The notes: generated from the sequence alone by a model not told the origin. A stretch of DNA of 64,000 nucleotides from Arcobacter sp. LA11 (GCF_001895145.1 NZ_BDIR01000001.1:310001-374000), one strand, 5' to 3'. Counted from the first letter of the stretch, positions 9,968-19,272 are shown. Translations and numbers: made by a program.

Positions 9968-10636
9968 TTATGCTTGTTCTATCTCTCCACCTACTTCTGC
10001 AAATATTAAAAGGTTAGCGATTGATGATGCACGCCCTGATATTTTTTCTAGTTTTCGTAAAGAGCTTAATACTTCAAAATAATCTTTTGAAAGTTCGATA
10101 TTTTTACTAATAAGTTTTAAAATATTTTTCTCAACCATTGAATATAAATCATCTGTTTTACTATCTTCTACTGAAACTTTATTAAACATTTCTTCAATAA
10201 CTTTGTCATCTTGTTCTTTTATCATATCTAATGATGTTTGAAGTGCTAAATTCGATGATTTTAGTAAAGGAATAGCAAATTCTAAGATTGTATGTTTATC
10301 TAAATCTTCAGTAAAAGATTTTTTAAAAGTCTTAATGAAAATTTTAGAGTAAGTACTTGCTCTTGTTATTTCATTTGTAATTTTTAAAAAAGAAACCATT
10401 TCTCTTAAATCTCTTGCTTCTGGTGAATATAATGCTAATGTTTTTACTATTAAGTTATCAATTTCATTTGATTTTGCAGAAATCTTTTTAATTGATAGAC
10501 TAATATCTTTTAACATTGATAAGTCATTTTCTTTTAGAGCTGAAAGAGAAACTTTATTTGCATGAGTAACTATCTCTCCCATTTCATAAATTTCATTTTT
10601 GATTGTAGCTATTTTTTCTTGATATGGTTTTAACAT
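9968..10636 (-). CDS. phoU: Phosphate transport regulator PhoU
   Basis: The 222-aa all-helical protein is made of two PhoU repeats. The first includes the conserved ARDLREMVSFLKITNEI-type segment, the second the SSLRKLEKISGRASSIA segment. PhoU links the Pst transporter to the sensor kinase and damps phosphate uptake and Pho signalling. The ATG at 10636 overlaps the pstB stop (TAATG), with GGAAGG upstream. The C-terminus ends with an acidic GGEIEQA. Confidence 0.93.
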   Translation of the reverse strand: MLKPYQEKIATIKNEIYEMGEIVTHANKVSLSALKENDLSMLKDISLSIKKISAKSNEIDNLIVKTLALYSPEARDLREMVSFLKITNEITRASTYSKIFIKTFKKSFTEDLDKHTILEFAIPLLKSSNLALQTSLDMIKEQDDKVIEEMFNKVSVEDSKTDDLYSMVEKNILKLISKNIELSKDYFEVLSSLRKLEKISGRASSIANLLIFAEVGGEIEQA

Positions 10637-11412
10637 TATCCGAACCTTCCTGTAATATAATCTTCTGTTTTTTTATTTGATGGATTAACAAAGATAGTCT
10701 CTGTTTCATCATATTCAATTAGTTTTCCAAGATGGAAAAATGCAGTATAGTCTGCAACTCTTGCTGCTTGTTGCATGTTATGAGTAACTGTAATAATTGT
10801 ATATTTCTTTTTAAGCTCTAACATAAGTGCTTCAATTTTTTCTGTAGAGATTGGATCAAGTGCTGAAGTTGGCTCATCCATTAAAATAACTTCTGGTTTT
10901 ACAGCAATTGTTCTTGCAATACATAATCTTTGTTGTTGTCCACCTGAAAGTGAAGTTCCAGGATCAGATAATTTATCTTTAACTTCTTCCCAAAGACCTG
11001 CATCTCTTAAAGACTTTTCAACTAGTTCATCACACTCTTTACCTTTTTTTACAAGGCTGTGTTTAAGTGGTGCGTATGCTACATTGTCATAAATAGATTT
11101 TGGAAAAGGATTTGGTTGTTGAAAAACCATTCCAATTCTTTTTCTAACACTTACTTCATCTACATCTTTATCATAAATATTTTTTTTATCAATTATAACA
11201 GAACCATCGATTTTTACAATTGAGATTAAGTCGTTCATTCTATTTAAACATCTTAAAAAAGTAGACTTTCCACATCCTGATGGTCCAATTAATGCTGTGA
11301 TTTTATTTTCGTAAAGTGGTACAGTAATATTGTGAAGTGCATGGTTGTCTCCATACCAAAGATTTAATTCTTTTACATTTACTTTTACTACGTTTTTATT
11401 TTCTTTTGACAT
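10636..11412 (-). CDS. pstB: Phosphate ABC transporter ATP-binding protein
   Basis: The ATPase of the PstSCAB high-affinity phosphate importer. It has Walker [10 protein letters not shown], the Q-loop [10 protein letters not shown], the signature LSGGQQQR, Walker [13 protein letters not shown] and the switch His in [12 protein letters not shown] start it at the ATG at 11412, because AAGGA lies 8 bases before it. The longer frame from 11430 (six extra residues, MVRIEK) overlaps pstA and has no ribosome site. The product is then 258 aa, normal for PstB. It overlaps phoU by one base. Confidence 0.96.
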   Translation of the reverse strand: MSKENKNVVKVNVKELNLWYGDNHALHNITVPLYENKITALIGPSGCGKSTFLRCLNRMNDLISIVKIDGSVIIDKKNIYDKDVDEVSVRKRIGMVFQQPNPFPKSIYDNVAYAPLKHSLVKKGKECDELVEKSLRDAGLWEEVKDKLSDPGTSLSGGQQQRLCIARTIAVKPEVILMDEPTSALDPISTEKIEALMLELKKKYTIITVTHNMQQAARVADYTAFFHLGKLIEYDETETIFVNPSNKKTEDYITGRFG

Positions 11413-11423
11413 CTTTTCTATCC

Positions 11424-12602
11424 TTACCATTTTACTTCAAATTTTTTTCTAAGATAAATTGCAAATGCATTTAGTGAGATTAAGATTGTTAATAACACCA
11501 TAATACCTGCTGCTGTTTTTTCAATATACATTCTTTCTGGCATACCCGCCCATGTAAATAACTGTGCAGGCATAACTGTCGCTGCATCCATTACTGAACT
11601 TGGAGCATCTGGAATAAATGCAATCATTCCAATAATAATTAATGGAGCTGTTTCCCCCATTGCTTGTGCAAGACCAATAATTGAACCTGTAAGAATTCCT
11701 GGAAATGCTAAAGGTAAAACATGGTCTCTTGTTACTTCAATTTTTGTTAAACCTAAACCATATCCTGCTTGTCTGATTGAGTCAGGTACTGCTCTTAGTG
11801 CTGCACGTGAACTTACAATAATAATTGGTAAAGTCATAAGTGCTAAGGTTAATCCCCCAACCATAGGTGAAGATCTTGGAAGTCCAAAGAGATTAATAAA
11901 TATTGCAAGACCTAAAAGACCAAATAGTATTGAAGGAATAGCTGCAAGGTTATTAATATTTACTTCAATAATCTGTGTAAATTTATTATCTTCTGCAAAC
12001 TCTTCAAGATATATTGCCGTCATAACTCCAATTGGAAAAGCAAATGCCATTGTGATTAATAGTGTTAATACTGAACCTACAACTGCAGAGTTTAAACCTG
12101 CAAACTCTGGAATTTTTGAGTCACCATTTTTAAAGAAAATTTCATTAAATCTTAGTTCTACTTCTCCATAAGCTTTCATCTCGTCAATTAACGCTCTATC
12201 TTTTCTTTTTAATTTATAGTAGTGACCTTTTATATATTGGTCAACTTGATCATCTGCTAAAACCCAAGTGTCAACAGTTTTTCCCATAAGTTCTGGATTT
12301 GCTTCTACAAGTCTTGGAATTCCTCTTAACCAAGCTCTTGATATAACTTTTCTATATTTTCTATCAACAGCTGTTCTACTATTTTTAATAGTATCTTCAT
12401 TATATGTAACAGGTACTTTTAAATAAGCTTGTTTAAATGCAGGTGTTCCTTTTGAAATAATATCAAAAAGGAAGAACGCTAAGAATGCAATTGAAAAGAT
12501 TAAAGAAGATAATGTAAATGTCTTAAATCTTTTTGAACTTCTATGTCTTCCATTTAATGAAGGATCATAAAATGGATTATTTTTATTTTGTTTTTTACTC
12601 AT
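11424..12602 (-). CDS. pstA: Phosphate ABC transporter permease PstA
   Basis: The 392-aa inner-membrane permease is longer than many PstA proteins (about 280-300 aa). A first membrane segment near residues 28-48 is followed by a periplasmic insert of about 120 residues before the core of five or six helices. The core has the permease EAA-type loop around [20 protein letters not shown]. It pairs with PstC to form the channel. The start ATG overlaps the pstC stop (ATGA). The enlarged periplasmic loop is also known from other long PstA variants. Confidence 0.95.
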   Translation of the reverse strand: MSKKQNKNNPFYDPSLNGRHRSSKRFKTFTLSSLIFSIAFLAFFLFDIISKGTPAFKQAYLKVPVTYNEDTIKNSRTAVDRKYRKVISRAWLRGIPRLVEANPELMGKTVDTWVLADDQVDQYIKGHYYKLKRKDRALIDEMKAYGEVELRFNEIFFKNGDSKIPEFAGLNSAVVGSVLTLLITMAFAFPIGVMTAIYLEEFAEDNKFTQIIEVNINNLAAIPSILFGLLGLAIFINLFGLPRSSPMVGGLTLALMTLPIIIVSSRAALRAVPDSIRQAGYGLGLTKIEVTRDHVLPLAFPGILTGSIIGLAQAMGETAPLIIIGMIAFIPDAPSSVMDAATVMPAQLFTWAGMPERMYIEKTAAGIMVLLTILISLNAFAIYLRKKFEVKW

Positions 12603-13528
12603 AGTGTATTCACTTTATATTTTTCTTTAAATTTTCTGATTAGCATTAGTGAAACAATATTTAAAATTAATGTAACAACAAATAGTGCTAAACCTAAGGC
12701 AAATGCTGAAAGAGTTTCAGGAGAATTAAATGCTTGATCTCCTACTAATGCGTCAACTATTCTAACTGTAACAGTTGTCATATCTTCAAGTGGATTGAAT
12801 GATAAGTTTGGACGTAAACCAGCTGCCATAACAACAATCATTGTTTCTCCAATAGCTTTTGAAAAACCAAGTAGTGTTGCTGAAATAATTCCAGGAAGTG
12901 CTGATGGTAAAACAATATTTTTAATAGTTTCACCTTGAGTCATTCCTAATCCTAAAGATGCTTTTCTTTGAGAATCTGGTACGGCTCTAATTACATCATC
13001 ACTTAAAGAAGAAATTACAGGAATAATCATAATCCCCATTACAACACCAGAAGCAAGTGCAGAGTTAAACGTGGCTTCTAATCCAATGGCTGCAGCACCC
13101 TTTACTATTAATGGAGCAACAGTAATTGCAGCAAAGAAACCGTAAACTACAGTAGGAATACCAGCAAGAACCTCTAAGATTGGTTTTAAGTAATCTCTTG
13201 TTCTATGCGATGCATATTCACTCATATATATAGCACTACCTAATCCAATTGGAATAGCAACTGCCATTGCAATTACAGTAATCATAAATGTACCAGCAAA
13301 AATTGGTACTGCACCAAATTTACTTCCAACAATACCTGGTGACCATTCTGTCCCTGTTAAAAAATACCAAAAGCTTCTTAATTCAAAAAAAGCTAAGGCT
13401 TCAAACAAAATCGAGAATAAAATACCAAAAGTAGTTAAAATAGAGATAGTTGAAGCAACTATCAATGCTATTTTTATGGCTTTTTCTTTTATTTCAGTTG
13501 ATTTATTTTTTGATTCAAATGTATGCAA
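12599..13528 (-). CDS. pstC: Phosphate ABC transporter permease PstC
   Basis: The 309-aa permease has six hydrophobic segments and the EAA loop RAVPDSQRKASLGLGMTQGE. FWYFLTGTEWSPG before the core is typical of PstC. The start is TTG at 13528 with AAAGG eight bases upstream; no ATG or GTG fits. A second Pho box (13575-13591) and a -10-like TACAAT (13560-13565) lie just upstream. This suggests pstCAB-phoU has its own phosphate-responsive promoter besides read-through from pstS. Confidence 0.95.
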   Translation of the reverse strand: MHTFESKNKSTEIKEKAIKIALIVASTISILTTFGILFSILFEALAFFELRSFWYFLTGTEWSPGIVGSKFGAVPIFAGTFMITVIAMAVAIPIGLGSAIYMSEYASHRTRDYLKPILEVLAGIPTVVYGFFAAITVAPLIVKGAAAIGLEATFNSALASGVVMGIMIIPVISSLSDDVIRAVPDSQRKASLGLGMTQGETIKNIVLPSALPGIISATLLGFSKAIGETMIVVMAAGLRPNLSFNPLEDMTTVTVRIVDALVGDQAFNSPETLSAFALGLALFVVTLILNIVSLMLIRKFKEKYKVNTL

Positions 13529-13559
13529 AAGAATGTACCTTTCTTTATTAATTTTTGAT

Positions 13560-13591
13560 ATTGTAAATAATTTAGGTTACAAGATGGTTAC
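13560..13591 (-). promoter_or_regulatory. Pho box and -10 element before pstC
   Basis: On the minus strand the sequence GTAACCATCTTGTAACC (13591-13575) is a direct repeat of GTAACC with an 11-bp period. It overlaps the stop codon of the preceding gene. TACAAT follows 9 bases later (13565-13560) as a likely -10. The layout matches the box before pstS and resembles the PhosR box of C. jejuni (GTTTC-N-AAAA-N-GTTTC). Confidence 0.7.
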
Positions 13592-15309
13592 AAGATGCAG
13601 CAAATCCCCAGCGGATGGTTGTTTTCTTTTGATAGCTTTTTGATTTTTCCTAAGTTAGAATTAAAAGTTTCTATTTTACAATTTTTCTTGATTTCAATAA
13701 TTGCTGCACTTATACTCAAAAGGTTAAATTTTCTATTTACTCCAAATCTATCTTTTGAAATAATAAATTGTTTTTTTAAGTCTTCTTCTGAGTATAAACT
13801 AGAAACACTATTTTTAAATTCTTCTTGTGTTTGATGAATTAAAGAGTAAACATATTCGAATTCTTTATTCTGAAAGCCTACAAAAAAATCATCTCCTCCA
13901 ATGTGAGCAATAAAGTTTTCATTTGAAATATTTTTTTGTAAGATTTCTGAGAACATTAATATTGCTCTATCCCCTTGTCTAAATCCATAGTGGTCATTAA
14001 AAGGTTTGAAATCATTAAAATCAAAATATACTATGTGAGAGTTAATACTTTTTTTAAATACTTTATGAATGAAATTATCAATTTGTTTATTTCCAGGAAG
14101 TTTTGTTAGTGGATTTTGATTTTGTGCAATTTCAAGATTTCTTTTATATGAAAGAGATAAAAGATTATTTAGATTAATAAATCCATAATAAATATCATCT
14201 TTTCTTACAAAAATTCCTTTGGAATTGTTTCTCATATTGAAAATTTCTAAGGCTTTATCTATTCCCCATGATATATCAATTTCTAACACAGGCTTCATAT
14301 AGTTTCTAAGTTTTGTTTTAAATGATATGTTTTTTGCAAGTGATAAACCATACTGAGAGTACGAAAGTTCTTTAATATCTACTTCATAAATAACACCTTC
14401 AATTTTCTTTTCATTGTTAATAATAGGAACAAATGTATTTTGTGTATTCTCTTTAAAGTATAAAAATAATTCATGTAATGTTGAGTTGATATTTAAAGGC
14501 ACAATTCTTTCTATATATGATTTATCGATGAAATTGTTATTTATAGCTCTTCTATCTTTTTTAAATAATCCTCTAATATTAGAATAAGATTTTTGAATAT
14601 GATTTGTAGATAATGAAGGTTTAGCAATTAAGTAACCTTGTATATAGTCTGCTTTTATATCTTTGCATGTATAGTATTCTTCAATTGTTTCAATACCTTC
14701 TGCAATTACTTTAATTCCCATTATATGAGCCATTTCAACAATTGAAGAACAAAACAGTCTTTTTTTTGAATCACTATTTATTTTATGTATAAAAAATCTA
14801 TCTAATTTAATAAAATTTGCTTCTGCAATATATAGTAAATGAAGTCCAGAAATACCTGTTCCGAAGTCATCAATTGCAATATTAAAATTATGTTTTTTGT
14901 ATATATGAATGATTTTTTTTAGTAAATTTTCATCTTGAAAAGAGTGATGTTCTGTAATTTCAAAACAAAGAGTATCTTGTTTTAGAGATACATCTTTTAA
15001 CATTTGACTAGTTTCTCCAACTTTAAAATCAGGCATTGTTAAAATTCTATTGTCAATATTATAAAATAGCTTTAAATTTTTTAATTCTATTTCTTTAAAT
15101 TTTTCAATTGCTTTTTTTCTAAGAAGAATATCTATTTGAAAGAGTATTTGTTTATTGTTTAGTTCATCAAAAAAGTCTTGTATTGACTCAAATCCAAGTT
15201 TGTCTGTATTTCTGATTAATGCTTCTACTGCATAGGTTTTACCTGAATAGGTATTTACAATTGGTTGAAAAGCAAAATCAAGTTTGTCAACGTCAATTTT
15301 TGTTGACAT
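13588..15309 (-). CDS. EAL-CBS-GGDEF cyclic-di-GMP protein inside the pst operon
   Basis: The 573-aa cytoplasmic protein has no signal peptide or membrane helix. Its N-terminal EAL phosphodiesterase domain (about 8-235) keeps all expected residues: EALIR near 29, NID near 85, EITE near 115, DDFGTG near 145, KLD near 171, AEGIE near 201 and QGY near 223. A CBS-pair region (about 265-385) may bind an adenine nucleotide. A C-terminal GGDEF domain (about 405-560) has GGDDF in place of GGDEF, a conservative change that may reduce cyclase activity. It sits between pstS and pstC on the same strand, with AAAGG before its ATG. A role in phosphate-linked c-di-GMP turnover is inference from position. 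Confidence 0.88.
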   Translation of the reverse strand: MSTKIDVDKLDFAFQPIVNTYSGKTYAVEALIRNTDKLGFESIQDFFDELNNKQILFQIDILLRKKAIEKFKEIELKNLKLFYNIDNRILTMPDFKVGETSQMLKDVSLKQDTLCFEITEHHSFQDENLLKKIIHIYKKHNFNIAIDDFGTGISGLHLLYIAEANFIKLDRFFIHKINSDSKKRLFCSSIVEMAHIMGIKVIAEGIETIEEYYTCKDIKADYIQGYLIAKPSLSTNHIQKSYSNIRGLFKKDRRAINNNFIDKSYIERIVPLNINSTLHELFLYFKENTQNTFVPIINNEKKIEGVIYEVDIKELSYSQYGLSLAKNISFKTKLRNYMKPVLEIDISWGIDKALEIFNMRNNSKGIFVRKDDIYYGFINLNNLLSLSYKRNLEIAQNQNPLTKLPGNKQIDNFIHKVFKKSINSHIVYFDFNDFKPFNDHYGFRQGDRAILMFSEILQKNISNENFIAHIGGDDFFVGFQNKEFEYVYSLIHQTQEEFKNSVSSLYSEEDLKKQFIISKDRFGVNRKFNLLSISAAIIEIKKNCKIETFNSNLGKIKKLSKENNHPLGICCIL

Positions 15310-15331
15310 TAAGTGCCTTTATATTTAAGTA

Positions 15332-15392
15332 GTTTTATAAATAGACTTTTATCTCTTCTTCGCTCTAACAGATAAAAGTCCATTTATAAAAC
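15332..15392 (-). repeat. Long hairpin between pstS and the EAL gene
   Basis: Two 23-base arms (15332-15354 and 15370-15392) pair with a single mismatch and enclose a 15-base loop. The left arm begins GTTTTATAAAT and ends GACTTTTATCT. In the transcript this forms a strong hairpin between the pstS terminator and the next ribosome site. It could protect mRNA ends or mark a processing site. Confidence 0.75.
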
Positions 15393-15393
15393 T

Positions 15394-15425
15394 AATAAAA
15401 GAGAGAAAGAAGTCTCTCTTTTATT
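15394..15425 (-). terminator. Terminator-like hairpin just after pstS
   Basis: A perfect 13-bp stem (15394-15406 with 15413-15425) has a 6-base loop AAGAAG and a T-rich descending arm on the minus strand. It lies 7 bases after the pstS stop. It probably ends most pstS transcripts, leaving lower read-through into the rest of the operon. Confidence 0.75.
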
Positions 15426-15431
15426 TAGTAA

Positions 15432-16490
15432 TTAGTGTTTTTTTAAATCGTCTAAAGTAAGTTTTTTACCCATAGTAACAGATTTTCTAACTTCTTCTCT
15501 TTGAGCATCTGGTAAAGCGATAAGTCCGATTTCACCTAAAATACCTTCTTTTCCAATCATATTTTCAGACATGAACATTTCAACATATTTGTTGATTGCA
15601 GGAACATCTTTTTTATGAGAGTTTTTAGTATAGAAGAATAAAGATCTAGAAATTGGGTATTTACCAGAAGAAATTGCGTCTGGAGTTGGAGATACACCAT
15701 CAACTTTTGAACCAGCTAATTTGTCATCATTTTCAACTAAGAAAGAGTATCCGAAGATTCCAAATGCATTTTTGTTTTTAGTTAATTTTTGAACGATGAT
15801 ATTATCATTTTCACCTGATGGAACGTAAACACCATCTTGTCTAACAACAGCATATTTTTTATATTTTTTGTTAGCTTTTTTGTCAGCTTTGTAAAGGTCA
15901 GTATATACAGACATTTTTTTGAATGTACCTTTCATAACCATATCTTCGAATGCATCTCTTGTTCCAGAAGACTTTGGTGGTCCGTAAATAATAATTTCTC
16001 TATTTGGTAAAGAAGCATCAATTTCTGACCATCTTTTATATGGGTTTTTAACTAATGATTTACCATCTTTAGAAGGAACTTCAGCAGCAACTGCTAAAGC
16101 AATTTGTTTTTTTGTTACATTGAAAGGAGTATTTGATTTATCTTGAGCAAATGCAATACCATCGAATCCAACTACAGCTTCAGTGATGTCAGTAACACCA
16201 TTTTTTTCACACATTTTGAATTCTTTAGCTTTCATTCTTCTTGATGCATTAGTGATATCTGGAGTATTCATATCATTTCCAGCACAAAATAATTTCATAC
16301 CACCACCTGAACCAGTTGATTCAACCACTGGAGTTGGGTATTTAGTTGTAGCACCTAATTCTTCAGCTACAGCAGAAGCGAATGGGTAAACAGTTGAAGA
16401 ACCAACCATTTTAATTTGATCTCTTGCACTTAAAGATACAGTAAGTGCTGCAGTTGCTAATAAAGCAATTGTTGTTTTTTTCATTGTCAT
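15432..16490 (-). CDS. pstS: Periplasmic phosphate-binding protein PstS
   Basis: The 352-aa protein has a signal peptide (KKTTIALLATAALTVSLSA) and no lipobox Cys, so it is a free periplasmic protein. IKMVGSSTVYPFASAVAEEL is the start of the family domain. The phosphate-ligand loops are seen in VESTGSGGGMKLFC and GPPKSSGTRDAFEDM. It captures phosphate for PstCAB. Two close ATGs (16490 and 16484) can start it; the first is better spaced from GGAG. Pho box and -10 lie directly upstream. Its own downstream hairpin suggests it is made in excess over the membrane parts. Confidence 0.96.
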   Translation of the reverse strand: MTMKKTTIALLATAALTVSLSARDQIKMVGSSTVYPFASAVAEELGATTKYPTPVVESTGSGGGMKLFCAGNDMNTPDITNASRRMKAKEFKMCEKNGVTDITEAVVGFDGIAFAQDKSNTPFNVTKKQIALAVAAEVPSKDGKSLVKNPYKRWSEIDASLPNREIIIYGPPKSSGTRDAFEDMVMKGTFKKMSVYTDLYKADKKANKKYKKYAVVRQDGVYVPSGENDNIIVQKLTKNKNAFGIFGYSFLVENDDKLAGSKVDGVSPTPDAISSGKYPISRSLFFYTKNSHKKDVPAINKYVEMFMSENMIGKEGILGEIGLIALPDAQREEVRKSVTMGKKLTLDDLKKH

Positions 16491-16521
16491 TTATAATCTC
16501 CGTAAAAATTTGTTATGGAAG

Positions 16522-16551
16522 TTTATAATTTGTTGGTTACATTTTGGTTAC
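16522..16551 (-). promoter_or_regulatory. Pho box and -10 element before pstS
   Basis: Minus-strand GTAACCAAAATGTAACC (16551-16535) is a direct repeat of GTAACC with an AAAAT spacer. TATAAA (16527-16522) follows after 7 bases as a probable -10. Spacing and A-rich centre match the C. jejuni PhosR box pattern, with GTAAC replacing GTTTC. Confidence 0.75.
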
Positions 16552-16583
16552 TCGTAAGAAGTATATAAAGTATAAATATTAAG

Positions 16584-17483
16584 TTAGTCGTCTCTTCTTC
16601 TACGTCTAGGACTTGGTATAGTTTGGTTACTTATGAAATCATCTTTTCGACGTTTTCTAGGGATAAATTGATTTTCCTCATAATTAAAATCATTTTTTCG
16701 TCTTTTTGGAAAATCTTCTGTATTTATAAGATCATCTTTTCTTCTTTTAGGAGTTGTAGTAACTTCTATAAGGTCATCTTTTCTTCTTTTTAATGAGGTT
16801 TCTTCTAGATGCATAAAATCATTTTTTCTACGTCTTGGTGTTGGAGTTTTTTGCATCATAAATAGATCTTCTTTTTTGATTTTCTTTGTTTGGGTATTAA
16901 TAAAATCATTTTTTCTTCTTTTAGGAGTAGAAGAGGTATTATTAGCAAAATCGGCTTTTCTTCTTTTTTCTTTAGGTATATTATTTTTAGACTGTTGTGT
17001 TTTGATATAAAATTCAGGAACTATGTAATCAATTTTTAGTTTAAATAGATTTTTTTCTAATAGAGTAATTATTGAAATGATATCTTCAAAAAGTACTGGT
17101 TCATTTGAATCATTTTTATGAAACCAATAGAAAAAATTTAAAACAGTATATGTTTTACCACTTATGATATTAAGTTTTAAACAGTTTTTTATAATAGTAA
17201 GATTATTTAAAAGTGATAGTTTTTCTGTTAGAGTATAACTATTTCTAAAATAGATGTTTTTTTCATTTTCATCTAAATTATCTATAAAATAGTCAATACC
17301 ATAAAGTTCTATTCTTCTTCTTAGATTATTTAAAATCGCCTTCCAGATAGATTTAGAGACCAAGTTATAATATTTTTTTATTAAATCTTTTTTTGCATCT
17401 TGAAAGTATGAAATTTCTAAATCATCTAAAGAGTAATCAAATTTATTTGGATTTAGTAAAATACTTGGAAGACTATACTTCAT
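16584..17483 (-). CDS. Unrecognised protein with repeated K/R-R-R-K-x-D-F/L motif
   Basis: I do not recognise this 299-aa protein. Residues 1 to about 165 look like a folded, largely helical domain without signal peptide or membrane segment. From about 170 to the end the chain is low in hydrophobics. It repeats a basic-then-acidic motif (KRRKADF, KRRKNDF, a degenerate KKEDLF, RRRKNDF, KRRKDDL twice, KRRKNDF, KRRKDDF, RRRRRDD) every 14-17 residues with Pro/Thr/Asn-rich spacers. The ATG at 17483 has AAAGGTAG upstream. The repeats look like short linear motifs for binding nucleic acid or a partner protein, but no function can be assigned. It is on the same strand as and directly before the pstS promoter. 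Confidence 0.7.
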   Translation of the reverse strand: MKYSLPSILLNPNKFDYSLDDLEISYFQDAKKDLIKKYYNLVSKSIWKAILNNLRRRIELYGIDYFIDNLDENEKNIYFRNSYTLTEKLSLLNNLTIIKNCLKLNIISGKTYTVLNFFYWFHKNDSNEPVLFEDIISIITLLEKNLFKLKIDYIVPEFYIKTQQSKNNIPKEKRRKADFANNTSSTPKRRKNDFINTQTKKIKKEDLFMMQKTPTPRRRKNDFMHLEETSLKRRKDDLIEVTTTPKRRKDDLINTEDFPKRRKNDFNYEENQFIPRKRRKDDFISNQTIPSPRRRRRDD

Positions 17484-17558
17484 CTCTCTACCTTTCTTAT
17501 ATTAAGATAAAATATTAGCATAAAGGAATTTAGGTATAATTTAATAGACTATTAAATT

Positions 17559-17741
17559 TTAATTTAGAGTAAATTTTTCTTCAAATTCTTTTAGTGTTCT
17601 TACAAAAAGTTCATCACAATCGTCAGGTTTGTATAATACTGCTTTAACCCAAGTATCATTTTCTTGTATTTTACAAAAATCTTTTACAATATAAGTTTTT
17701 TTATTTTTATAATGTATATATGCTTTATTTATCTCAATCAT
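17559..17741 (-). CDS. Small protein, DUF1653-like
   Basis: The 60-aa soluble protein contains YIHYKNKKTYIVKDF near the start and LFVRTLKEFEEKF near the end. This is the layout of DUF1653 proteins, small beta-barrel (KOW-like) proteins of unknown role. The similarity is recognised by eye only. It begins 5 bases after the stop of the preceding small secreted protein, so the two are probably co-transcribed. Its ribosome site is weak (AAGATA). Confidence 0.55.
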   Translation of the reverse strand: MIEINKAYIHYKNKKTYIVKDFCKIQENDTWVKAVLYKPDDCDELFVRTLKEFEEKFTLN

Positions 17742-17746
17742 TAATT

Positions 17747-18049
17747 TTATATCTTATTTTCATTTGTAATAATAATATCTTCTTTTAATGAATACATATG
17801 AGAATCTATATCTATTACTAAAATTTTAACTATCCTTGAATCTTCTAACTTATCATCAACAACAGTAATCTTTGCATTAGATGTTAATAATAAACAGTTT
17901 TTAGGAATTGCACCATCTCTCATACTTTGTTCTATATTTTTTGTATTAATTATATCTTCATATGAATTGCAGGCTAAGGTTAGTTGTTTTGCATTATCTG
18001 CAAATGCAAATGAAAAAAATAAAAAACAAATTATAAAATATTTTTTCAT
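17747..18049 (-). CDS. Hypothetical small secreted protein
   Basis: The 100-aa protein has a clear signal peptide (MKKYFIICFLFFSFAFA, cut before DNAKQ) and a mature part of about 82 residues with two Cys (in LACNSYED and PKNCLLL) that could form a disulfide in the periplasm. AGGAG lies 7 bases before the ATG. I do not recognise the family. It is the first gene of a two-gene unit with the DUF1653-like protein. Confidence 0.65.
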   Translation of the reverse strand: MKKYFIICFLFFSFAFADNAKQLTLACNSYEDIINTKNIEQSMRDGAIPKNCLLLTSNAKITVVDDKLEDSRIVKILVIDIDSHMYSLKEDIIITNENKI

Positions 18050-18148
18050 TTTAAACTCCTTTTTGAAGCTTACTAATGATAAGACAATGAGTCTTAATTA
18101 GTTGTTAATAATAATTTGTAGTTAGGAGTTTAAAAAAAGGAAATGGGT

Positions 18149-19216
18149 TTATAACCCATTTGCCTCAATAAGTTTTGTTTGATGATCTGCTATTAATGGA
18201 TCAATTACTTCTTCAAATAATCCATCATTCATAATATAGTCAAGTCTATAAAGTGTTAAATTAATTCTATGGTCTGAAACTCTATTTTGTGGATAGTTAT
18301 AAGTTCTAATTCTTCCACTTCTATCACCAGTTCCAACTTGTTCTTTTCTATTTGCACCTTCTTTTTCCATTTTTTCTTGCATCTCTAAATCATAAAGTCT
18401 AGCTTTTAAAACTTTCATAGCTTTATCTTTATTTTTATGTTGAGATTTTTGGTCTTGGTTTGTTACAACTAAACCAGTAGGAAGGTGAGTGATTCTAACA
18501 GCAGAGTCAGTAGTATTTACAGATTGTCCACCATTACCACTTGCTCTCATCACGTCTATTTTTAAATCACTTGCGTTTATCTCAATTTCTACATCATCTA
18601 CTTCTGGAATAACAGCAACTGTAATAGCTGAGGTATGTACTCTTCCTTGAGATTCAGTTGCAGGAACTCTTTGAACTCTATGGGTACCACTTTCAAATTT
18701 TAATTTTGAATAGATATGGTCACCTTTAAATAAAGCAACGATTTCTTTGAAACCACCAGATTCACTCTCACTTTGATTCATGATTTCAACTTTCCATCCA
18801 TTGTTCTCTGCATATCTAAGGTAACCTCTAAAAAGGTCTCCTACAAATATTGCAGCTTCATCTCCACCCGCACCTGCTCTAAGTTCTAAATAGATATTTT
18901 TATCATCATTAGGATCTTTTGGAAGCATTAGTAGTTTGATTTCTTCTTCAATTTCTGGTTGACGTTTTTCAAGTTCTTTAAGTTCTTCTTTTGCAAGTTC
19001 ACCTAAATCTTCATCATCAAGTAGCATTTTATTTTCTTCAATATCTTCAATATTTTGAAGATATTCTTTTGCTAAGTTAACTGTAGGTTCTATAGAAGAT
19101 TGCTCTTTAGAAAGAGCAGTCATTCTCTTAATATCGCTTGTGATTTCTGGTGAGATTAACAAGTCGTTAATCTCATTGTATCTGTCTATAAATGGTTGTA
19201 GTTTATCTTGTTGCAT
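18149..19216 (-). CDS. prfA: Peptide chain release factor 1
   Basis: The 355-aa class I release factor reads UAA and [17 protein letters not shown] carries the PxT codon-reading motif of RF1, and SGNGGQSVN is the GGQ loop that triggers peptide release. The length is normal. The gene follows rpsT by 56 bases on the same strand without a terminator between them. The start ATG at 19216 has no clear Shine-Dalgarno sequence. Confidence 0.97.
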   Translation of the reverse strand: MQQDKLQPFIDRYNEINDLLISPEITSDIKRMTALSKEQSSIEPTVNLAKEYLQNIEDIEENKMLLDDEDLGELAKEELKELEKRQPEIEEEIKLLMLPKDPNDDKNIYLELRAGAGGDEAAIFVGDLFRGYLRYAENNGWKVEIMNQSESESGGFKEIVALFKGDHIYSKLKFESGTHRVQRVPATESQGRVHTSAITVAVIPEVDDVEIEINASDLKIDVMRASGNGGQSVNTTDSAVRITHLPTGLVVTNQDQKSQHKNKDKAMKVLKARLYDLEMQEKMEKEGANRKEQVGTGDRSGRIRTYNYPQNRVSDHRINLTLYRLDYIMNDGLFEEVIDPLIADHQTKLIEANGL

Positions 19217-19272
19217 ATTTGTATGTATTTATATAATATTATAGACTAAATAAAAAATATTTAATTTTATAA

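Noticed and set aside
16584-16970. Regularly spaced similar sequences in the minus-strand gene, at first glance like a CRISPR array
   Set aside because: The repeats are short, differ from copy to copy and stay in frame encoding a protein motif; there are no identical repeats with unique spacers of constant size.
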